The notes under the pieces were generated by a model. It was given only the letters and a program-made list of their open reading frames with translations. It searched no databases and was not told where the DNA came from. A DNA stretch of 64,000 nt from Oceaniglobus roseus (GTDB taxonomy: Bacteria; Pseudomonadota; Alphaproteobacteria; Rhodobacterales; Rhodobacteraceae). The DNA lies in assembly GCF_002869745.1 (NCBI RefSeq), contig NZ_PNOS01000014.1, positions 1 to 64,000 of the forward strand, written 5' to 3'. Made by a program: the position numbers and the translations under genes. Below are positions 8,152 to 18,686 of the stretch, piece after piece; position 1 is the stretch's first letter, and each line of letters opens with the position of its first letter.

Positions 8152-8921
8152 CCCCGCTTGACCGCGCCCACGCCGCCATGGAGGCCGCGCCCGAGGACGA
8201 TGCCGCGCGCCTGCGCTTCTACGAACGCCTCGCCGATGGCGAGCTGTTCCTGCTTCTCGCCCGCGACTCCGACGGCGAGACGCTGGACCCGGACGTGTTC
8301 GACACCGCCGACGGCCGCTTCGTGCTGGTCTTCGACCGCGAGGACCGGCTCGCCGCCTTCACCGGCCGCCCCGCCCCCTATGCCGCGCTCTCGGGGCGCA
8401 GCGTGATCGCCATGCTGGCGGGGCAGGGGCTGGGCCTTGCCCTGAACCCCGAGGCCGCGCCCTCGGCCACCCTGCTCGGGGCAGAGGCGGTGGACTGGCT
8501 GCACGCGACGCTGGCCCGGGTGCCCGACACGGTCGAGACCCGCCCCGAGGAGGTGAGCGCGCCCCGCGGCCTGCCCGAGGTGCTGCTGGGTGCGCTCGAC
8601 ACCAAGCTCGCGACGGCGCGGGGGCTGGCGTCCTCGGCCTATCTCGCCGGGGTGCGGTACGACGGCGGCGGGCAGGGGCACCTGCTGGCCTTCGTCGGTG
8701 CGCTGCCGGGGGCGGAACCGGCACTGGCCCGGGCCGCGGGCGAGGCGCTGACCTTCTCGGGGATCGAGGCTGGGACGCTCGACGTCGCCTTCCTTGCCGC
8801 CGCCGATCCGCTGGCGGCGCGGCTCGCCCGGGTCGGGCTGCGCTTCGACATCCCGAAGGCCGAGGCCGCGGCCCCCGTCGCGCCCGGAATGGATCCGGAG
8901 CGGCCGCCGAAGCTGCGCTGA
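8148..8921 (+). CDS. SseB-family protein
   Basis: This 257-residue protein has an SseB N-terminal domain (FYERLADGELFLLLARD, VLVFDREDRLAAFTG, PYAALSGRSVIAML, ALNPEAAPSATLLGAEAVDWL). SseB-domain proteins are soluble, and their biochemical role is poorly known; the E. coli founder affects serine sensitivity. The C-terminal half resembles the SseB C-terminal domain only loosely. ATG 8148 overlaps the preceding UDG-family stop, so the two are translated from one message. A repeat-bearing spacer and a hairpin follow. Confidence 0.7.
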   Translation: MTPLDRAHAAMEAAPEDDAARLRFYERLADGELFLLLARDSDGETLDPDVFDTADGRFVLVFDREDRLAAFTGRPAPYAALSGRSVIAMLAGQGLGLALNPEAAPSATLLGAEAVDWLHATLARVPDTVETRPEEVSAPRGLPEVLLGALDTKLATARGLASSAYLAGVRYDGGGQGHLLAFVGALPGAEPALARAAGEALTFSGIEAGTLDVAFLAAADPLAARLARVGLRFDIPKAEAAAPVAPGMDPERPPKLR

Positions 8922-8955
8922 ACGGTCGGCGGGGGTGCTGGCGGAGAAGTCGGAT

Positions 8956-8990
8956 GCCTCCGGCGGGAGTATTTGTACAAAGAAGAAACA
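8956..8990 (+). repeat. interspersed GGGAGTATTT element, copy 1
   Basis: GCCTCCGGCGGGAGTATTT followed by a purine-rich ACAAAGAAGAAA tract lies between convergent genes. A near-identical copy is at 24300-24332, and a diverged copy is in reverse orientation near 36775-36800. It appears to be a short interspersed non-coding element placed after genes. Confidence 0.6.
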
Positions 8991-9047
8991 GGGGAGTTTG
9001 AGATTCCCCGTGGTGCCGCTGGGTTGACATCGGCAGGCACGGGGCGC

Positions 9048-9073
9048 GGCGCAAGGGACCGGGTCCCTGCGCC
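9048..9073. terminator. hairpin between convergent genes
   Basis: GGCGC-A-AGGGA, loop CCGGG, TCCCT-GCGCC: a 10-bp stem with one bulged base, placed between the ends of the SseB-like and ghrA-like genes. It lacks a T run, so termination is inferred from position. Confidence 0.35.
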
Positions 9074-9087
9074 GGACCGGCCCGGGA

Positions 9088-10017
9088 TCAGTAGCCCGCC
9101 GCGCGGTCGACGAGGTGCAGCAGGGGCTGGCCCGCCTCGCTGCGGGCGATGTTCGCGGCGATGGTCTGGGCTGCCGTGTCGGACCGGGTCTCGCTGGCGA
9201 TGTGTGGGGTGACCGTCACCTTCGGATGCGCCCAGAAGGGGTGGTCGGGGGGCAGCGGTTCGGTCCGGAAGACGTCGAGCGTGGCATGGGCGAGGTGGCC
9301 GCTGTCGAGCGCGGCAAGCAGGGCCGCGTCGTCGATCAGGGGGCCGCGGCCGGGGTTCAGGATCACCGCGCCCTCGGGCAGCAGGGCGATCCTTTCGGCG
9401 TCCAGCAGGTTTTCCGTCGCCGGGGTCTGGGGCAGCAGCAGGACGAGGAAGTGGGAGGTCGAGAGCACCTCGGAGAGCCCCTCCGCGCCATGATGGCAGG
9501 TGATGCCCGGCACGGCCTTCTCGCGGCGGCTCCAGCCTGCAACGGGAAAGCCGAGCCCGGCCAGCGCCTGTCCCGAGGCCGCGCCGAGGGCGCCGAGGCC
9601 GAGGATGCCGACCTGCCGTTCGCGCGCGAGCGGCGGCAGCCGGGGCGTCCAGCGGCCGTCCTGTCCCTTGATGTCGGCGTCGAGGTTCAGGAGGTGGCGC
9701 AGGACGTGGCCCGCCACCCACTGCACCATACCCTCGGTCAGGCCGGTGTCGACCATCCGGGCCAGCGGCTGTGTCAGCGTCGGGTTGCCGACCACCGTCT
9801 CGACCCCCGCCCAGAGGCCGAGCACGCCCTTGCAGGCGGTGTAGGGCGTGAAGTCCGTCACCGGCCCGTTCGGGGCGAAGACGATGTAATCGACCGTCTC
9901 GGGCGGATGCGACGTGGCGAGGTCCACGTCCAGCCCCTCGGCGGCGAAGGCCCGCCGCAGCGGCGCCTCGTACTCGTCCCAGCGATCGGGCCTCGCGGAG
10001 AACAGGACGCGGATCAT
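9088..10017 (-). CDS. glyoxylate/hydroxypyruvate reductase A-type dehydrogenase
   Basis: This 309-residue D-2-hydroxyacid dehydrogenase of the GhrA branch reduces glyoxylate or hydroxypyruvate with NAD(P)H. The nucleotide motif is VGILGLGALGAASGQALAGLG near 148-168. Catalytic residues sit in LNPGRGPLID (Arg), DVFRTEPLPPDHPFW (Glu) and VTPHIAS (His). The ATG at 10017 overlaps the rodA stop by 4 bp (ATGA), so it is the last gene of the mre-rod operon. That position is probably convenience rather than function. Its substrate could include glyoxylate, linking it loosely to the bhc locus in the same window. Confidence 0.85.
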   Translation of the reverse strand: MIRVLFSARPDRWDEYEAPLRRAFAAEGLDVDLATSHPPETVDYIVFAPNGPVTDFTPYTACKGVLGLWAGVETVVGNPTLTQPLARMVDTGLTEGMVQWVAGHVLRHLLNLDADIKGQDGRWTPRLPPLARERQVGILGLGALGAASGQALAGLGFPVAGWSRREKAVPGITCHHGAEGLSEVLSTSHFLVLLLPQTPATENLLDAERIALLPEGAVILNPGRGPLIDDAALLAALDSGHLAHATLDVFRTEPLPPDHPFWAHPKVTVTPHIASETRSDTAAQTIAANIARSEAGQPLLHLVDRAAGY

Positions 10018-11159
10018 CGGCCGCGCGGCCTGTGCACGTGGGCCGACTGGGTCAGCCCGAAGGCGACGAGCAGCACCAGCATCGCCGAGCCGCCGTAGCT
10101 GACCATCGGCAGCGGCACGCCGACCACGGGGGCGAGGCCCATGACCATCGACATGTTGATCGCGAAGAACAGGAAGAAGGTCGTCCCGATCCCGAGCGTG
10201 AGGAGCGAGCCGAACCGGTCCTTGTTGGAGAAGGCGGAGTAGAAGCAGAACAAGATGATGAGTCCGTAGAGCACGAGGAGGGAGGAGGCGCCGAGAAAGC
10301 CGAACTCCTCGGCCAGCGTGGTGAAGATGAAGTCGGTGTGCTTCTCGGGCAGGAAGTTCAGCCGCGACTGCGTGCCCTGCATGAAGCCGCGTCCCGTCCA
10401 GCCGCCCGAGCCGAGGGCGATCTTCGACTGGGTGATGTGGTAGCCTGCGCCGAGCGGATCCGACGAGGGGTCGAGGAAGGTGTCGATCCGGCGGAACTGG
10501 TAGTCCTTGATCAGCTGCCAGTCCGTCCCGCGCGACGCGAAGACGGCGAAGACCAGCCCGCCGACCCCGGCGATGACCACGCCGAAGTACCACCAGCTGA
10601 CCCCGGCGAGGAACATCACCGTGCCACCCCCCGCGACCAGCAGGATCGCGGTGCCGAGGTCGGGCTGCTTCAGCACCAGGAAGGTCGGCAGCAGGATCAG
10701 GATCAGCGGGATCGCCACCCAGAGCGGATGCGACGTCCTGCGGATGTCGAGCCAGTCGTAATAGGCGGCCAGGATCATCACGAGCGTGATCTTCGTCAGC
10801 TCCGAGGGCTGGAGCCGCATGAAGCCGAGGTCGATCCAGCGCGTCGCGCCCATGCCGGTGGTGCCAAAGAACTCGACCGCCAGCAGCAGCAGGATCGACA
10901 CGCCGTAGGCGAGCCCCGCCATGTTGCGCCAGAACCAGATCGGCACCATGGCGATGGTCAGCATCGCCGCCATGCCGAGGGCGAAGCGCTTCATCTGCGG
11001 CTCGGCCCAGGGTTCGAGCGAGCCGCCGGCCACCGAGTAGAGCATCAGGAAGCCGACCGAGGCGACCGCCATCAGCAGCAGGATCAGCGGCCAGTTGAGA
11101 TAGAGGATCTTCGACAGGCCGGTGGGCACCCGCTTGACGTTGTATTCGAGGTAACTCAT
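10014..11159 (-). CDS. rodA: rod-shape peptidoglycan glycosyltransferase RodA
   Basis: This 381-residue SEDS-family polymerase assembles glycan strands during cell elongation, acting in the inner membrane with PBP2. About ten transmembrane helices are present. Conserved SEDS stretches include RWIDLGFMRLQPSELTKI, QPDLGTAIL, GRGFMQGTQSRLNFLPEKHTDFIF and the final VPLPMVSYGGSAMLVLLVAFGL. The Asp equivalent to the catalytic SEDS Asp is expected in the large loop. It follows mrdA by 10 bp and overlaps the reductase gene. Confidence 0.95.
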   Translation of the reverse strand: MSYLEYNVKRVPTGLSKILYLNWPLILLLMAVASVGFLMLYSVAGGSLEPWAEPQMKRFALGMAAMLTIAMVPIWFWRNMAGLAYGVSILLLLAVEFFGTTGMGATRWIDLGFMRLQPSELTKITLVMILAAYYDWLDIRRTSHPLWVAIPLILILLPTFLVLKQPDLGTAILLVAGGGTVMFLAGVSWWYFGVVIAGVGGLVFAVFASRGTDWQLIKDYQFRRIDTFLDPSSDPLGAGYHITQSKIALGSGGWTGRGFMQGTQSRLNFLPEKHTDFIFTTLAEEFGFLGASSLLVLYGLIILFCFYSAFSNKDRFGSLLTLGIGTTFFLFFAINMSMVMGLAPVVGVPLPMVSYGGSAMLVLLVAFGLTQSAHVHRPRGR

Positions 11160-11169
11160 GCGCTTCCCC

Positions 11170-13110
11170 TCAGGCCCGGTCGCGGCCGGGGCTCGCCGCG
11201 CTGTCGCGCAGCACCAGCTTCGCCTGCATCTCGCGGATCTTCCCGCGCTGGTAGGACGGATAGGCCTCGATCGGCGGCATCCCTCCGTACATCGCGTAGA
11301 GCAGCACGTCGCGCGCCAGCGGCCCGGCCACCGAGGATCCGCCGCCGCCGTGTTCGACGACCACAGCCGCGGCGTGGGTCGGGTTCTCGAACGGGGCGAA
11401 GGCGACGAAGAGCGCGTGGTCGCGCCGCTCCCACGGCAGGTCGCTGTTCGAGGTCACGCCGCGCGCCCGCTCGGCCGCGGTGATGTTCCTGACCTGGCTG
11501 GTGCCCGACTTGCCGGCCAGCTTGTGGCCGTCGGCGTCGATCCTGACCGAATACCCGGTGCCGCGGCGGGTGTTGGCGACCGCGTACATGCCCTTGCGGA
11601 CCAGCCGCAGGTGATTTTCGTTGAAGCCGAGGGGCGAGGCGCCGACGATCTCGGTCTCGATCCCGTCGATGGATTTCACCAGCCGCGGCATGATCGCGTT
11701 GCCCGAGGCCAGCCGCGCGGTCATCACCGCCAGTTGCAGCGGCGAGGCCAGGACGAAGCCCTGGCCGATGGAGGCGTTGAGGCTGTCGCCCACCAGCCAG
11801 TCCTTGCCGTAGCGTTCACGCTTCCACTGCTTGTCCGGCATGATCCCGCCGGTGACGGCCGACATCGGGATGTCGAACCGTTCGCCGAATCCGAAGCGGC
11901 GCGCCACCTCGGCGATCTTGTCCACGCCGATCTTCTGCGCCATCTCGTAATAGTAGACGTCGCAGGACTGCTGGAGGCTCTTCTCGAGGTTGACGTAGCC
12001 GTGGCCGCCGCGCTTCCAGCAGTGGAAGCGGCGGTCGCCGACCTTGGTGAAGCCGGGGCAATAGGCCGTCTCTTCCGAACTGATGCCGCTTTCGAGCGCG
12101 GCGAGGGCGACCATCATCTTGAAGGTCGAGCCCGGCGGATAGGCGCCCTGCACCGACTTGTTGGCGAGCGGGCGGTACTTGTTCTCGGTCAGCTCGGCAT
12201 AATCGGCGCTGGAGATGCCGCGCACGAACTTGTTCGGATCGAAGGTCGGGGCCGAGCCGATGGCCAGCAGGTCGCCCGAGCGCGGATCCATCACCACCGC
12301 CGCCGCGCTTTCCTCCAGCATCAGCCGCGCCTCGACGAAGTTCTGGAGGTTGGTGTCCACCGTCAGTTGCAGGTCCGACCCCGGCACGCCGTTGTCGCGG
12401 CCAAGCTCGCGCATCACCCGTCCGGCGGCGTTGACCTCTATCCGCTTGCTTCCGGCCTTGCCGCGCAGGTCGCGTTCGTACTTGTTCTCGACCCCGGTCT
12501 TGCCGATCTGGAACTTCGGGATCTGGAGCAGGGGATCGTTGTCCTCGATCCGGTTCAGGTCGTAGTCGCTGACCGGGCCGACATAGCCCACGATATGCGA
12601 GAAGTCGGGGCCCAGCGGATAGTGCCGCGTCAGGCCAACGTCGGGGAAGATCCCCGGCAGGGCAGGGGCGTTGACGGCGACGGTCGCGATGTCCTCCCAG
12701 CTGCGCTGATCGGTCAGGGTCACGGGCACGAAGGGGCTGCGGCGCTGCATCTCGCGCAAGCTGCGCTCCAGCTCGTCGGGGTCGAGGTAGATCAGCTGGC
12801 GCAGCCGGTCGATCACGGTGTCGACGTCGCCCGCATCCTCGCGCACGATCACCACGCGGTAGTTCTGGGTGTTCTCGGCCACCGGGATGCCGTTGCGGTC
12901 GAAGATCAGCCCGCGCGCCGGGGCGATCAGGCGCATGTTGATGCGGTTCTCCTCGGCCAGCAGGCGGAACTCGTCCGCCTGCTCGACCTGCATCTGCCGC
13001 ATCCGCCAGCCCAGCACGCCCAGCATGCCCGCCTGCAATCCGCCCAGTACCAGCCCGCGCCGGGTGATCTTCCTGGCCGAAGCCTCGGTATCCTTAGGGG
13101 ATCGCTTCAT
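11170..13110 (-). CDS. mrdA: penicillin-binding protein 2 (peptidoglycan transpeptidase)
   Basis: This 646-residue class B PBP crosslinks peptidoglycan for lateral wall growth together with RodA. A single N-terminal anchor (RGLVLGGLQAGMLGVLGW) precedes the pedestal domain. The transpeptidase motifs are complete: SxxK in PPGSTFKMM, SxN-type SCD in LQQSCDVYYYE, and KSGT in LAGKSGTSQV. The start chosen is ATG 13110 (MKRSPKDTEASA), which overlaps mreD by 4 bp; the frame is open further upstream but only as antisense-free overlap with mreD. The basic C-terminal tail is short and variable. Confidence 0.95.
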   Translation of the reverse strand: MKRSPKDTEASARKITRRGLVLGGLQAGMLGVLGWRMRQMQVEQADEFRLLAEENRINMRLIAPARGLIFDRNGIPVAENTQNYRVVIVREDAGDVDTVIDRLRQLIYLDPDELERSLREMQRRSPFVPVTLTDQRSWEDIATVAVNAPALPGIFPDVGLTRHYPLGPDFSHIVGYVGPVSDYDLNRIEDNDPLLQIPKFQIGKTGVENKYERDLRGKAGSKRIEVNAAGRVMRELGRDNGVPGSDLQLTVDTNLQNFVEARLMLEESAAAVVMDPRSGDLLAIGSAPTFDPNKFVRGISSADYAELTENKYRPLANKSVQGAYPPGSTFKMMVALAALESGISSEETAYCPGFTKVGDRRFHCWKRGGHGYVNLEKSLQQSCDVYYYEMAQKIGVDKIAEVARRFGFGERFDIPMSAVTGGIMPDKQWKRERYGKDWLVGDSLNASIGQGFVLASPLQLAVMTARLASGNAIMPRLVKSIDGIETEIVGASPLGFNENHLRLVRKGMYAVANTRRGTGYSVRIDADGHKLAGKSGTSQVRNITAAERARGVTSNSDLPWERRDHALFVAFAPFENPTHAAAVVVEHGGGGSSVAGPLARDVLLYAMYGGMPPIEAYPSYQRGKIREMQAKLVLRDSAASPGRDRA

Positions 13111-13652
13111 GCCCTGTGTCCCAATGCGTCGGCCTCGCCCGGGGCCATCTTGTGCACGCCGAAGGCATAGCGCGACACCAGCACCACCAGCGGATAGCCG
13201 AGGATCGAGGTGACGAGCTGCAGCGCCGCCATGCCGACGGGCGGGTGCGGCACGAAGAAGATGGCGAGGATCAGCGCGTTGCCCATGGTCATCAGTCCCA
13301 GGATCCCGCTCACCATGAACCATTCGACGAGAAAGGGAAGGTCGCGGCTCAGATGTTCGCGGGCGCGCAGGAACTCGAGCCCGGCGAGGGTCAGCGCCGA
13401 CCAGAGGCCGATGGGCCGCAGGAACAGGATGTCGGTGAACAGGCACACCAGCGCCACCAGCAGAACCGGCACGTAGGACGGGCGGCGCAGCACCCAGGCG
13501 AAGGCGAGCAGCGCCAGGATGTCCGGCCCCGGGAACCGCGGATCGCCCAGGCGGAAGGGCAGCAGCTGGACGAAGACCACCACCATGGCGATGGCCACGA
13601 ACAGCAGCCGGTAGGCGATCCTGCGGCGGGCGACGGGATCAACCATCGGCAT
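13107..13652 (-). CDS. mreD: rod shape-determining protein MreD
   Basis: A small hydrophobic protein of 181 residues with five or six predicted helices, the membrane partner of MreC in the elongasome. The sequence fits the poorly conserved MreD family (PFRLGDPRFPGPDILALLAFAW, RPIGLWSALTLAGLEFLRARE). Its start (ATG 13652, or 13646 at MVDPVARRR) lies inside the end of mreC, and its stop overlaps mrdA, giving tight translational coupling. Confidence 0.85.
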   Translation of the reverse strand: MPMVDPVARRRIAYRLLFVAIAMVVVFVQLLPFRLGDPRFPGPDILALLAFAWVLRRPSYVPVLLVALVCLFTDILFLRPIGLWSALTLAGLEFLRAREHLSRDLPFLVEWFMVSGILGLMTMGNALILAIFFVPHPPVGMAALQLVTSILGYPLVVLVSRYAFGVHKMAPGEADALGHRA

Positions 13653-14538
13653 CCCCCGTCACGATGGGAGCGATGGCGCGCTGCGGCACGACGAGGGTGC
13701 CGGGGTCGGTGATCGACTCGGCCGCGTGGCTTCTCAGCACCCGCAGGAACTCCAGCCGCTCGGAATCGGCGGCGAGGCGCACGCGCAGCTGCCGGTCGGT
13801 GCCCAGCACCACCTGGCCCACCAGCAGCCCCGCCGGGAACACCCCGCCGTCGCCCGAGCTGATGACCCGGTCGCCGGGGCGGACCGCCTCGGGCGCCTCG
13901 AGGAAGTCGAGCAGCGGCAGCGGCGTGTTGTCCCCCGCCAGGATCGAGCGCTGGCCGGAGGGCTGGATCGTCACCGGGATGCGCGAGTTGTTGTCGGTCA
14001 GCAGGATTACCCGGCTGCTGCTCTGCCCGACGCCCGAGACGCGGCCGACCAGCCCCAGCCCGTCGGTGGTGGCCCAGCCGTTCTGGATCCCGTCCCGCGC
14101 GCCGACGTTCAGCAGCACAGACTGCCGGAAGGGCGAGCCCGAGTCGGCCAGCACCACGCCGGTGATGTAGGTCAGCGAGGGGTCCAGCCGCACCTTGTTC
14201 AGGTCCAGAAGCTTCGCGTTCTCCTGTTCCAGCTGGAGCGCCGCTTCCTTCCAGGCCTTCATCTGCTGGAGTTCGCGGCGCAGCTCCTGGTTCTGCTCGT
14301 AGATCCGGGTGTAGCTCTGGAAGTTCTCGACCATCAGCGCGACCCGCGTCACCGGCACCAGCGCCCAGTCGAAGGACGGCACGACGCGGTCCACCACCTG
14401 CGCGCGGAAGCGTTCGGCCCGCGGGCTGTCGATGCGCCAGAACAGGAAGATCGCAAGGCACAGGCCGATGATCCCGAACGCCAGGATGCGGCGGATCGGG
14501 CGGACATAGGTATCGCTGGTCCCTCTGTCGCGTGCCAT
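13639..14538 (-). CDS. mreC: rod shape-determining protein MreC
   Basis: This 299-residue bitopic protein forms the periplasmic scaffold that activates the PBP2-RodA complex. An N-terminal helix near 15-36 (ILAFGIIGLCLAIFLFW) is followed by a coiled coil (LRRELQQMKAWKEAALQLEQENAKL) and the beta-barrel pair typical of MreC (YITGVVLADSGSPFRQSVLLNVG, GLVGRVSGVGQSSSRVILLTD, DRVISSGDGGVFPAGLLVGQV). It is the second gene of the mre operon, 46 bp after mreB. Confidence 0.93.
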   Translation of the reverse strand: MARDRGTSDTYVRPIRRILAFGIIGLCLAIFLFWRIDSPRAERFRAQVVDRVVPSFDWALVPVTRVALMVENFQSYTRIYEQNQELRRELQQMKAWKEAALQLEQENAKLLDLNKVRLDPSLTYITGVVLADSGSPFRQSVLLNVGARDGIQNGWATTDGLGLVGRVSGVGQSSSRVILLTDNNSRIPVTIQPSGQRSILAGDNTPLPLLDFLEAPEAVRPGDRVISSGDGGVFPAGLLVGQVVLGTDRQLRVRLAADSERLEFLRVLRSHAAESITDPGTLVVPQRAIAPIVTGDADG

Positions 14539-14584
14539 GGGCCTGTCCCGTGCTGCGGGTCGATGGGCGGAACGGTCCCGCCGC

Positions 14585-15973
<1,389 letters not shown>

Positions 15974-17554
15974 TCAGCCGGCGTCCTTGTAGCTCACGCC
16001 CTTCACGTCGGCATCCGGTCCCGACATCGCGCGGCGCAGCAGGAGCCGGTTCAGCGCCGCGACATAGGCCTTGGCCGAGGCGACGACGGTGTCGGTATCC
16101 GCCGACTGCCCGGTCACGATGCGCCCGTTCTCCTCCAGCCGCACGGTCACGGTGGCCTGCGCGTCGGTGCCCTCGGTCACCGCGTGCACCTGGTAGAGCT
16201 GCAACCGCGCGTCGTGGCCGACCACCTGCTTCACCGCCTTGAACGCTGCATCCACCGGCCCGTCGCCGGTGGCCGTCACCTGGTGGTCCTTGCCGTCCAT
16301 GGTCAGCGTCAGGTCGGCCGACTGCGGCGCCTCGGTGCCGCAGATCACCCGCAGGAACTTGATCGAGATCCGCTCGGCGTCGCTGCCCGCCTGGGTGCGC
16401 ATCAGCGCCTCCAGGTCCTCGTCGTAGACTTCCTTCTTGCGGTCGGCGAGCGCCTTGAACCGCACGAAGACGTCGTTCAGTTGGTTGTCGGCCAGTTCGA
16501 ACCCCAGCTCCTTCAGCTTCGAGCGCAGCGCGGCGCGGCCCGAATGCTTGCCCATGACGATGTTGGTCTCCTTCAGACCCACGTCAGCGGGACGCATGAT
16601 CTCGAAGGTCTCGGCGTTCTTCAGCATCCCGTCCTGGTGGATGCCGCTCTCGTGGGCGAAGGCGTTCTTGCCCACGATGGCCTTGTTGAACTGCACCGGG
16701 AAGCCCGACACCGTCGCCACCCGGCGCGAGATGTGCATGATCTTGGTGCTGTCGACGCCGGTGGTCCAGGGCATGATGTCCTTCCGGACCTTCAGCGCCA
16801 TCACGACCTCTTCCAGCGCCGTGTTCCCGGCCCGCTCGCCCAATCCGTTGATCGTACACTCGATCTGGCGGGCCCCGCCCGCGACCGCCGCCAGCGAGTT
16901 CGCCGTCGCCATGCCGAGGTCGTTGTGGCAGTGGGTGGCGAAGATGACCCCATCGGCGCCCGGCACCTCGGCGATCAGCCGCCGGATCAGGTCGGCCGAT
17001 TCGACCGGCGCGGTATAGCCAACGGTGTCGGGAATGTTGATCGTCGTCGCGCCCGCCTTGATCGCGATCTCGACGACCCGCGCCAGGTAGTCCCACTCGG
17101 TCCGCGTCGCGTCCATGGGCGACCACTGGACGTTGTCGCAGAGGTTCCGCGCATGGGTCACGGTGTCGTGGATCCGCTCGGCCATCTGGTCCTTGTCGAG
17201 GTTCGGGATCGCCCGGTGCAGCGGCGAGGTGCCGATGAAGGTGTGGATCCTCGGCTGCTTCGCGTGCTTCACCGCTTCCCAGCAGCGGTCGATGTCCTTG
17301 AAGTTGGCGCGGGCCAGGCCGCATATCACGGCGCGCTTGCTGCGCTTCGCGATCTCGCTCACCGCCTCGAAATCGCCTTCAGAGGCGATGGGAAATCCCG
17401 CCTCGATGATGTCGACGCCCATGTCGTCGAGCAGTTCGGCGATCTCCAGCTTCTCGGCATGGCTCATGGTGGCGCCGGGGGACTGTTCGCCGTCGCGCAG
17501 GGTGGTGTCGAAGATGAAGACGCGGTCTTGGTCCTGGGGGGTCTCTTGGCTCAT
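15974..17554 (-). CDS. leuA: 2-isopropylmalate synthase
   Basis: This 526-residue enzyme condenses acetyl-CoA with 2-oxoisovalerate, the committed step of leucine synthesis. The catalytic HMGL-like domain begins IFDTTLRDGEQSPGA and contains the metal motif ATHCHNDLGMATANSLAAV and GLGERAGNTALEEVV. The C-terminal LeuA allosteric domain, which senses leucine, covers about the last 130 residues. ATG 17554 is preceded by AAGGAGG, which overlaps the stop of a short upstream frame. A terminator-like hairpin lies downstream. Confidence 0.95.
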   Translation of the reverse strand: MSQETPQDQDRVFIFDTTLRDGEQSPGATMSHAEKLEIAELLDDMGVDIIEAGFPIASEGDFEAVSEIAKRSKRAVICGLARANFKDIDRCWEAVKHAKQPRIHTFIGTSPLHRAIPNLDKDQMAERIHDTVTHARNLCDNVQWSPMDATRTEWDYLARVVEIAIKAGATTINIPDTVGYTAPVESADLIRRLIAEVPGADGVIFATHCHNDLGMATANSLAAVAGGARQIECTINGLGERAGNTALEEVVMALKVRKDIMPWTTGVDSTKIMHISRRVATVSGFPVQFNKAIVGKNAFAHESGIHQDGMLKNAETFEIMRPADVGLKETNIVMGKHSGRAALRSKLKELGFELADNQLNDVFVRFKALADRKKEVYDEDLEALMRTQAGSDAERISIKFLRVICGTEAPQSADLTLTMDGKDHQVTATGDGPVDAAFKAVKQVVGHDARLQLYQVHAVTEGTDAQATVTVRLEENGRIVTGQSADTDTVVASAKAYVAALNRLLLRRAMSGPDADVKGVSYKDAG

Positions 17555-17567
17555 CGGAAAGCCTCCT

Positions 17568-17735
17568 TCAGATAGGGGTCTTGGCGGCTCTGGGGGCGCC
17601 GGAAACGCCGGAACACGGCTGTTCCACAGGTTTGATCGGCAGGACGTCCAACCTCACGACGTCAACGGACGCGCGGGGCTGACCTTGCATGGCATCGAAC
17701 AGCCCGAGCGTTCCGGCCAGGTTGATCTTCTGCAT
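17568..17735 (-). CDS. possible 55-residue leader or small protein upstream of leuA
   Basis: A short frame runs from ATG 17735 (MQKINLAGTLGLFDAM...) to TGA 17568-17570, 13 bp before the leuA ATG, with the leuA Shine-Dalgarno starting inside its stop region. A weak AGGA precedes its ATG. The first 16 codons use GC-ending codons like the neighbours; the later part does not. It has Leu at positions 6, 10 and 12 but no run of leucine codons as in classical attenuators. The first residues faintly recall the start of small cupin proteins, but nothing else does. It may be a leader peptide, a gene remnant or chance. Confidence 0.3.
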   Translation of the reverse strand: MQKINLAGTLGLFDAMQGQPRASVDVVRLDVLPIKPVEQPCSGVSGAPRAAKTPI

Positions 17736-17969
17736 GGGAGGGGTCCTGTGGCTGATCCTGGGTTCCGACGCTGTCCAAGCCGAGCGGCCGCGCCGGAAGG
17801 CACGCTCAGCAGAGGCTAAGAAGCAGCAGACCGCGCAGGCCGGGCGCCGCCGGACGGGCGGGCAGGGCAGGGATATGGGCGCGGTGTTCCATGGGCCGCA
17901 CTATAACCCCGGTGCGACAAAAGAAAACCCCCGATTGACGGAGAGGCAGCCGCCGCTAGCTGCCCCGGC

Positions 17970-18683
17970 ATGACAACGGAAAAGCGACAGGCGCTCGTCA
18001 CCGGCGGCGCGAAGGGAATCGGGCGGGGCGTGGTGCACGACCTGCTGGAACACGGCTGGCAGGTGGCGGCCATGGACGTGGACGGAACGGCGCTCGACGC
18101 GCTCGGGGAGGCGCCGGAACTCACGCGGATCACCGGAGACGTGGCAGACGAGGGGGCGGTGAAGGCCGCCGTCGCGCGGCTCGACTGGCTGGATCTGCTG
18201 GTCAGCAACGCCGGGATCGCGGGGCCGGAGAACGGACCCGTAGAGGATCTGTCGCTCGACGAATGGAACCGCAGGATCGCGACCAACCTCACCGGCAGCT
18301 TCCTGATGGCGAAGCATTGCGTCCCGAAGCTGCGCGCGGCGCAGGGCAGCATCGTCGTCGTCACCTCGACACGCGCCTTCATGTCCGAACCGCATACCGA
18401 GGCCTATGCCGCCAGCAAGGGCGGCCTCACCGCGCTGACCCACGCGCTGGCCGTCAGCCTCGGCCCCGCAATCCGCGTCAACGCCGTGGCGCCGGGCTGG
18501 ATCGTCACCGGCGATCCGGGCGAATTGCGCCCCGAGGATCACGCCCAGCACCCTGCGGGCCGGGCGGGGACGCCCGCCGACATCGCCGAGGCGGTGCGCT
18601 ATCTCGCCGATGCGGGCTTCGTCACCGGCCAGACGATCACGGTGGACGGCGGCATGACCGTGAAGATGATCTATGAGGAATGA
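17970..18683 (+). CDS. SDR-family NAD(P)-dependent oxidoreductase
   Basis: This 237-residue classical short-chain dehydrogenase has cofactor motif TGGAKGIGRG near 11-20, NNAG-type SNAGIAG, catalytic Ser in VVTSTRAF and the YAASK motif with the catalytic Tyr and Lys. The C-terminal GQTITVDGGMTVKMIYEE is characteristic of glucose/ribitol-type SDRs. The substrate is unknown. It is first in a three-gene operon with a second SDR (3-bp gap) and cryB. Confidence 0.85.
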   Translation: MTTEKRQALVTGGAKGIGRGVVHDLLEHGWQVAAMDVDGTALDALGEAPELTRITGDVADEGAVKAAVARLDWLDLLVSNAGIAGPENGPVEDLSLDEWNRRIATNLTGSFLMAKHCVPKLRAAQGSIVVVTSTRAFMSEPHTEAYAASKGGLTALTHALAVSLGPAIRVNAVAPGWIVTGDPGELRPEDHAQHPAGRAGTPADIAEAVRYLADAGFVTGQTITVDGGMTVKMIYEE

Positions 18684-18686
18684 GCG

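Noticed and set aside
11170-13446. Longer mrdA start upstream of 13110
   Set aside because: The added codons overlap mreD and are Arg/Pro-rich; ATG 13110 gives a normal PBP2 N-terminus with an ATGA overlap.
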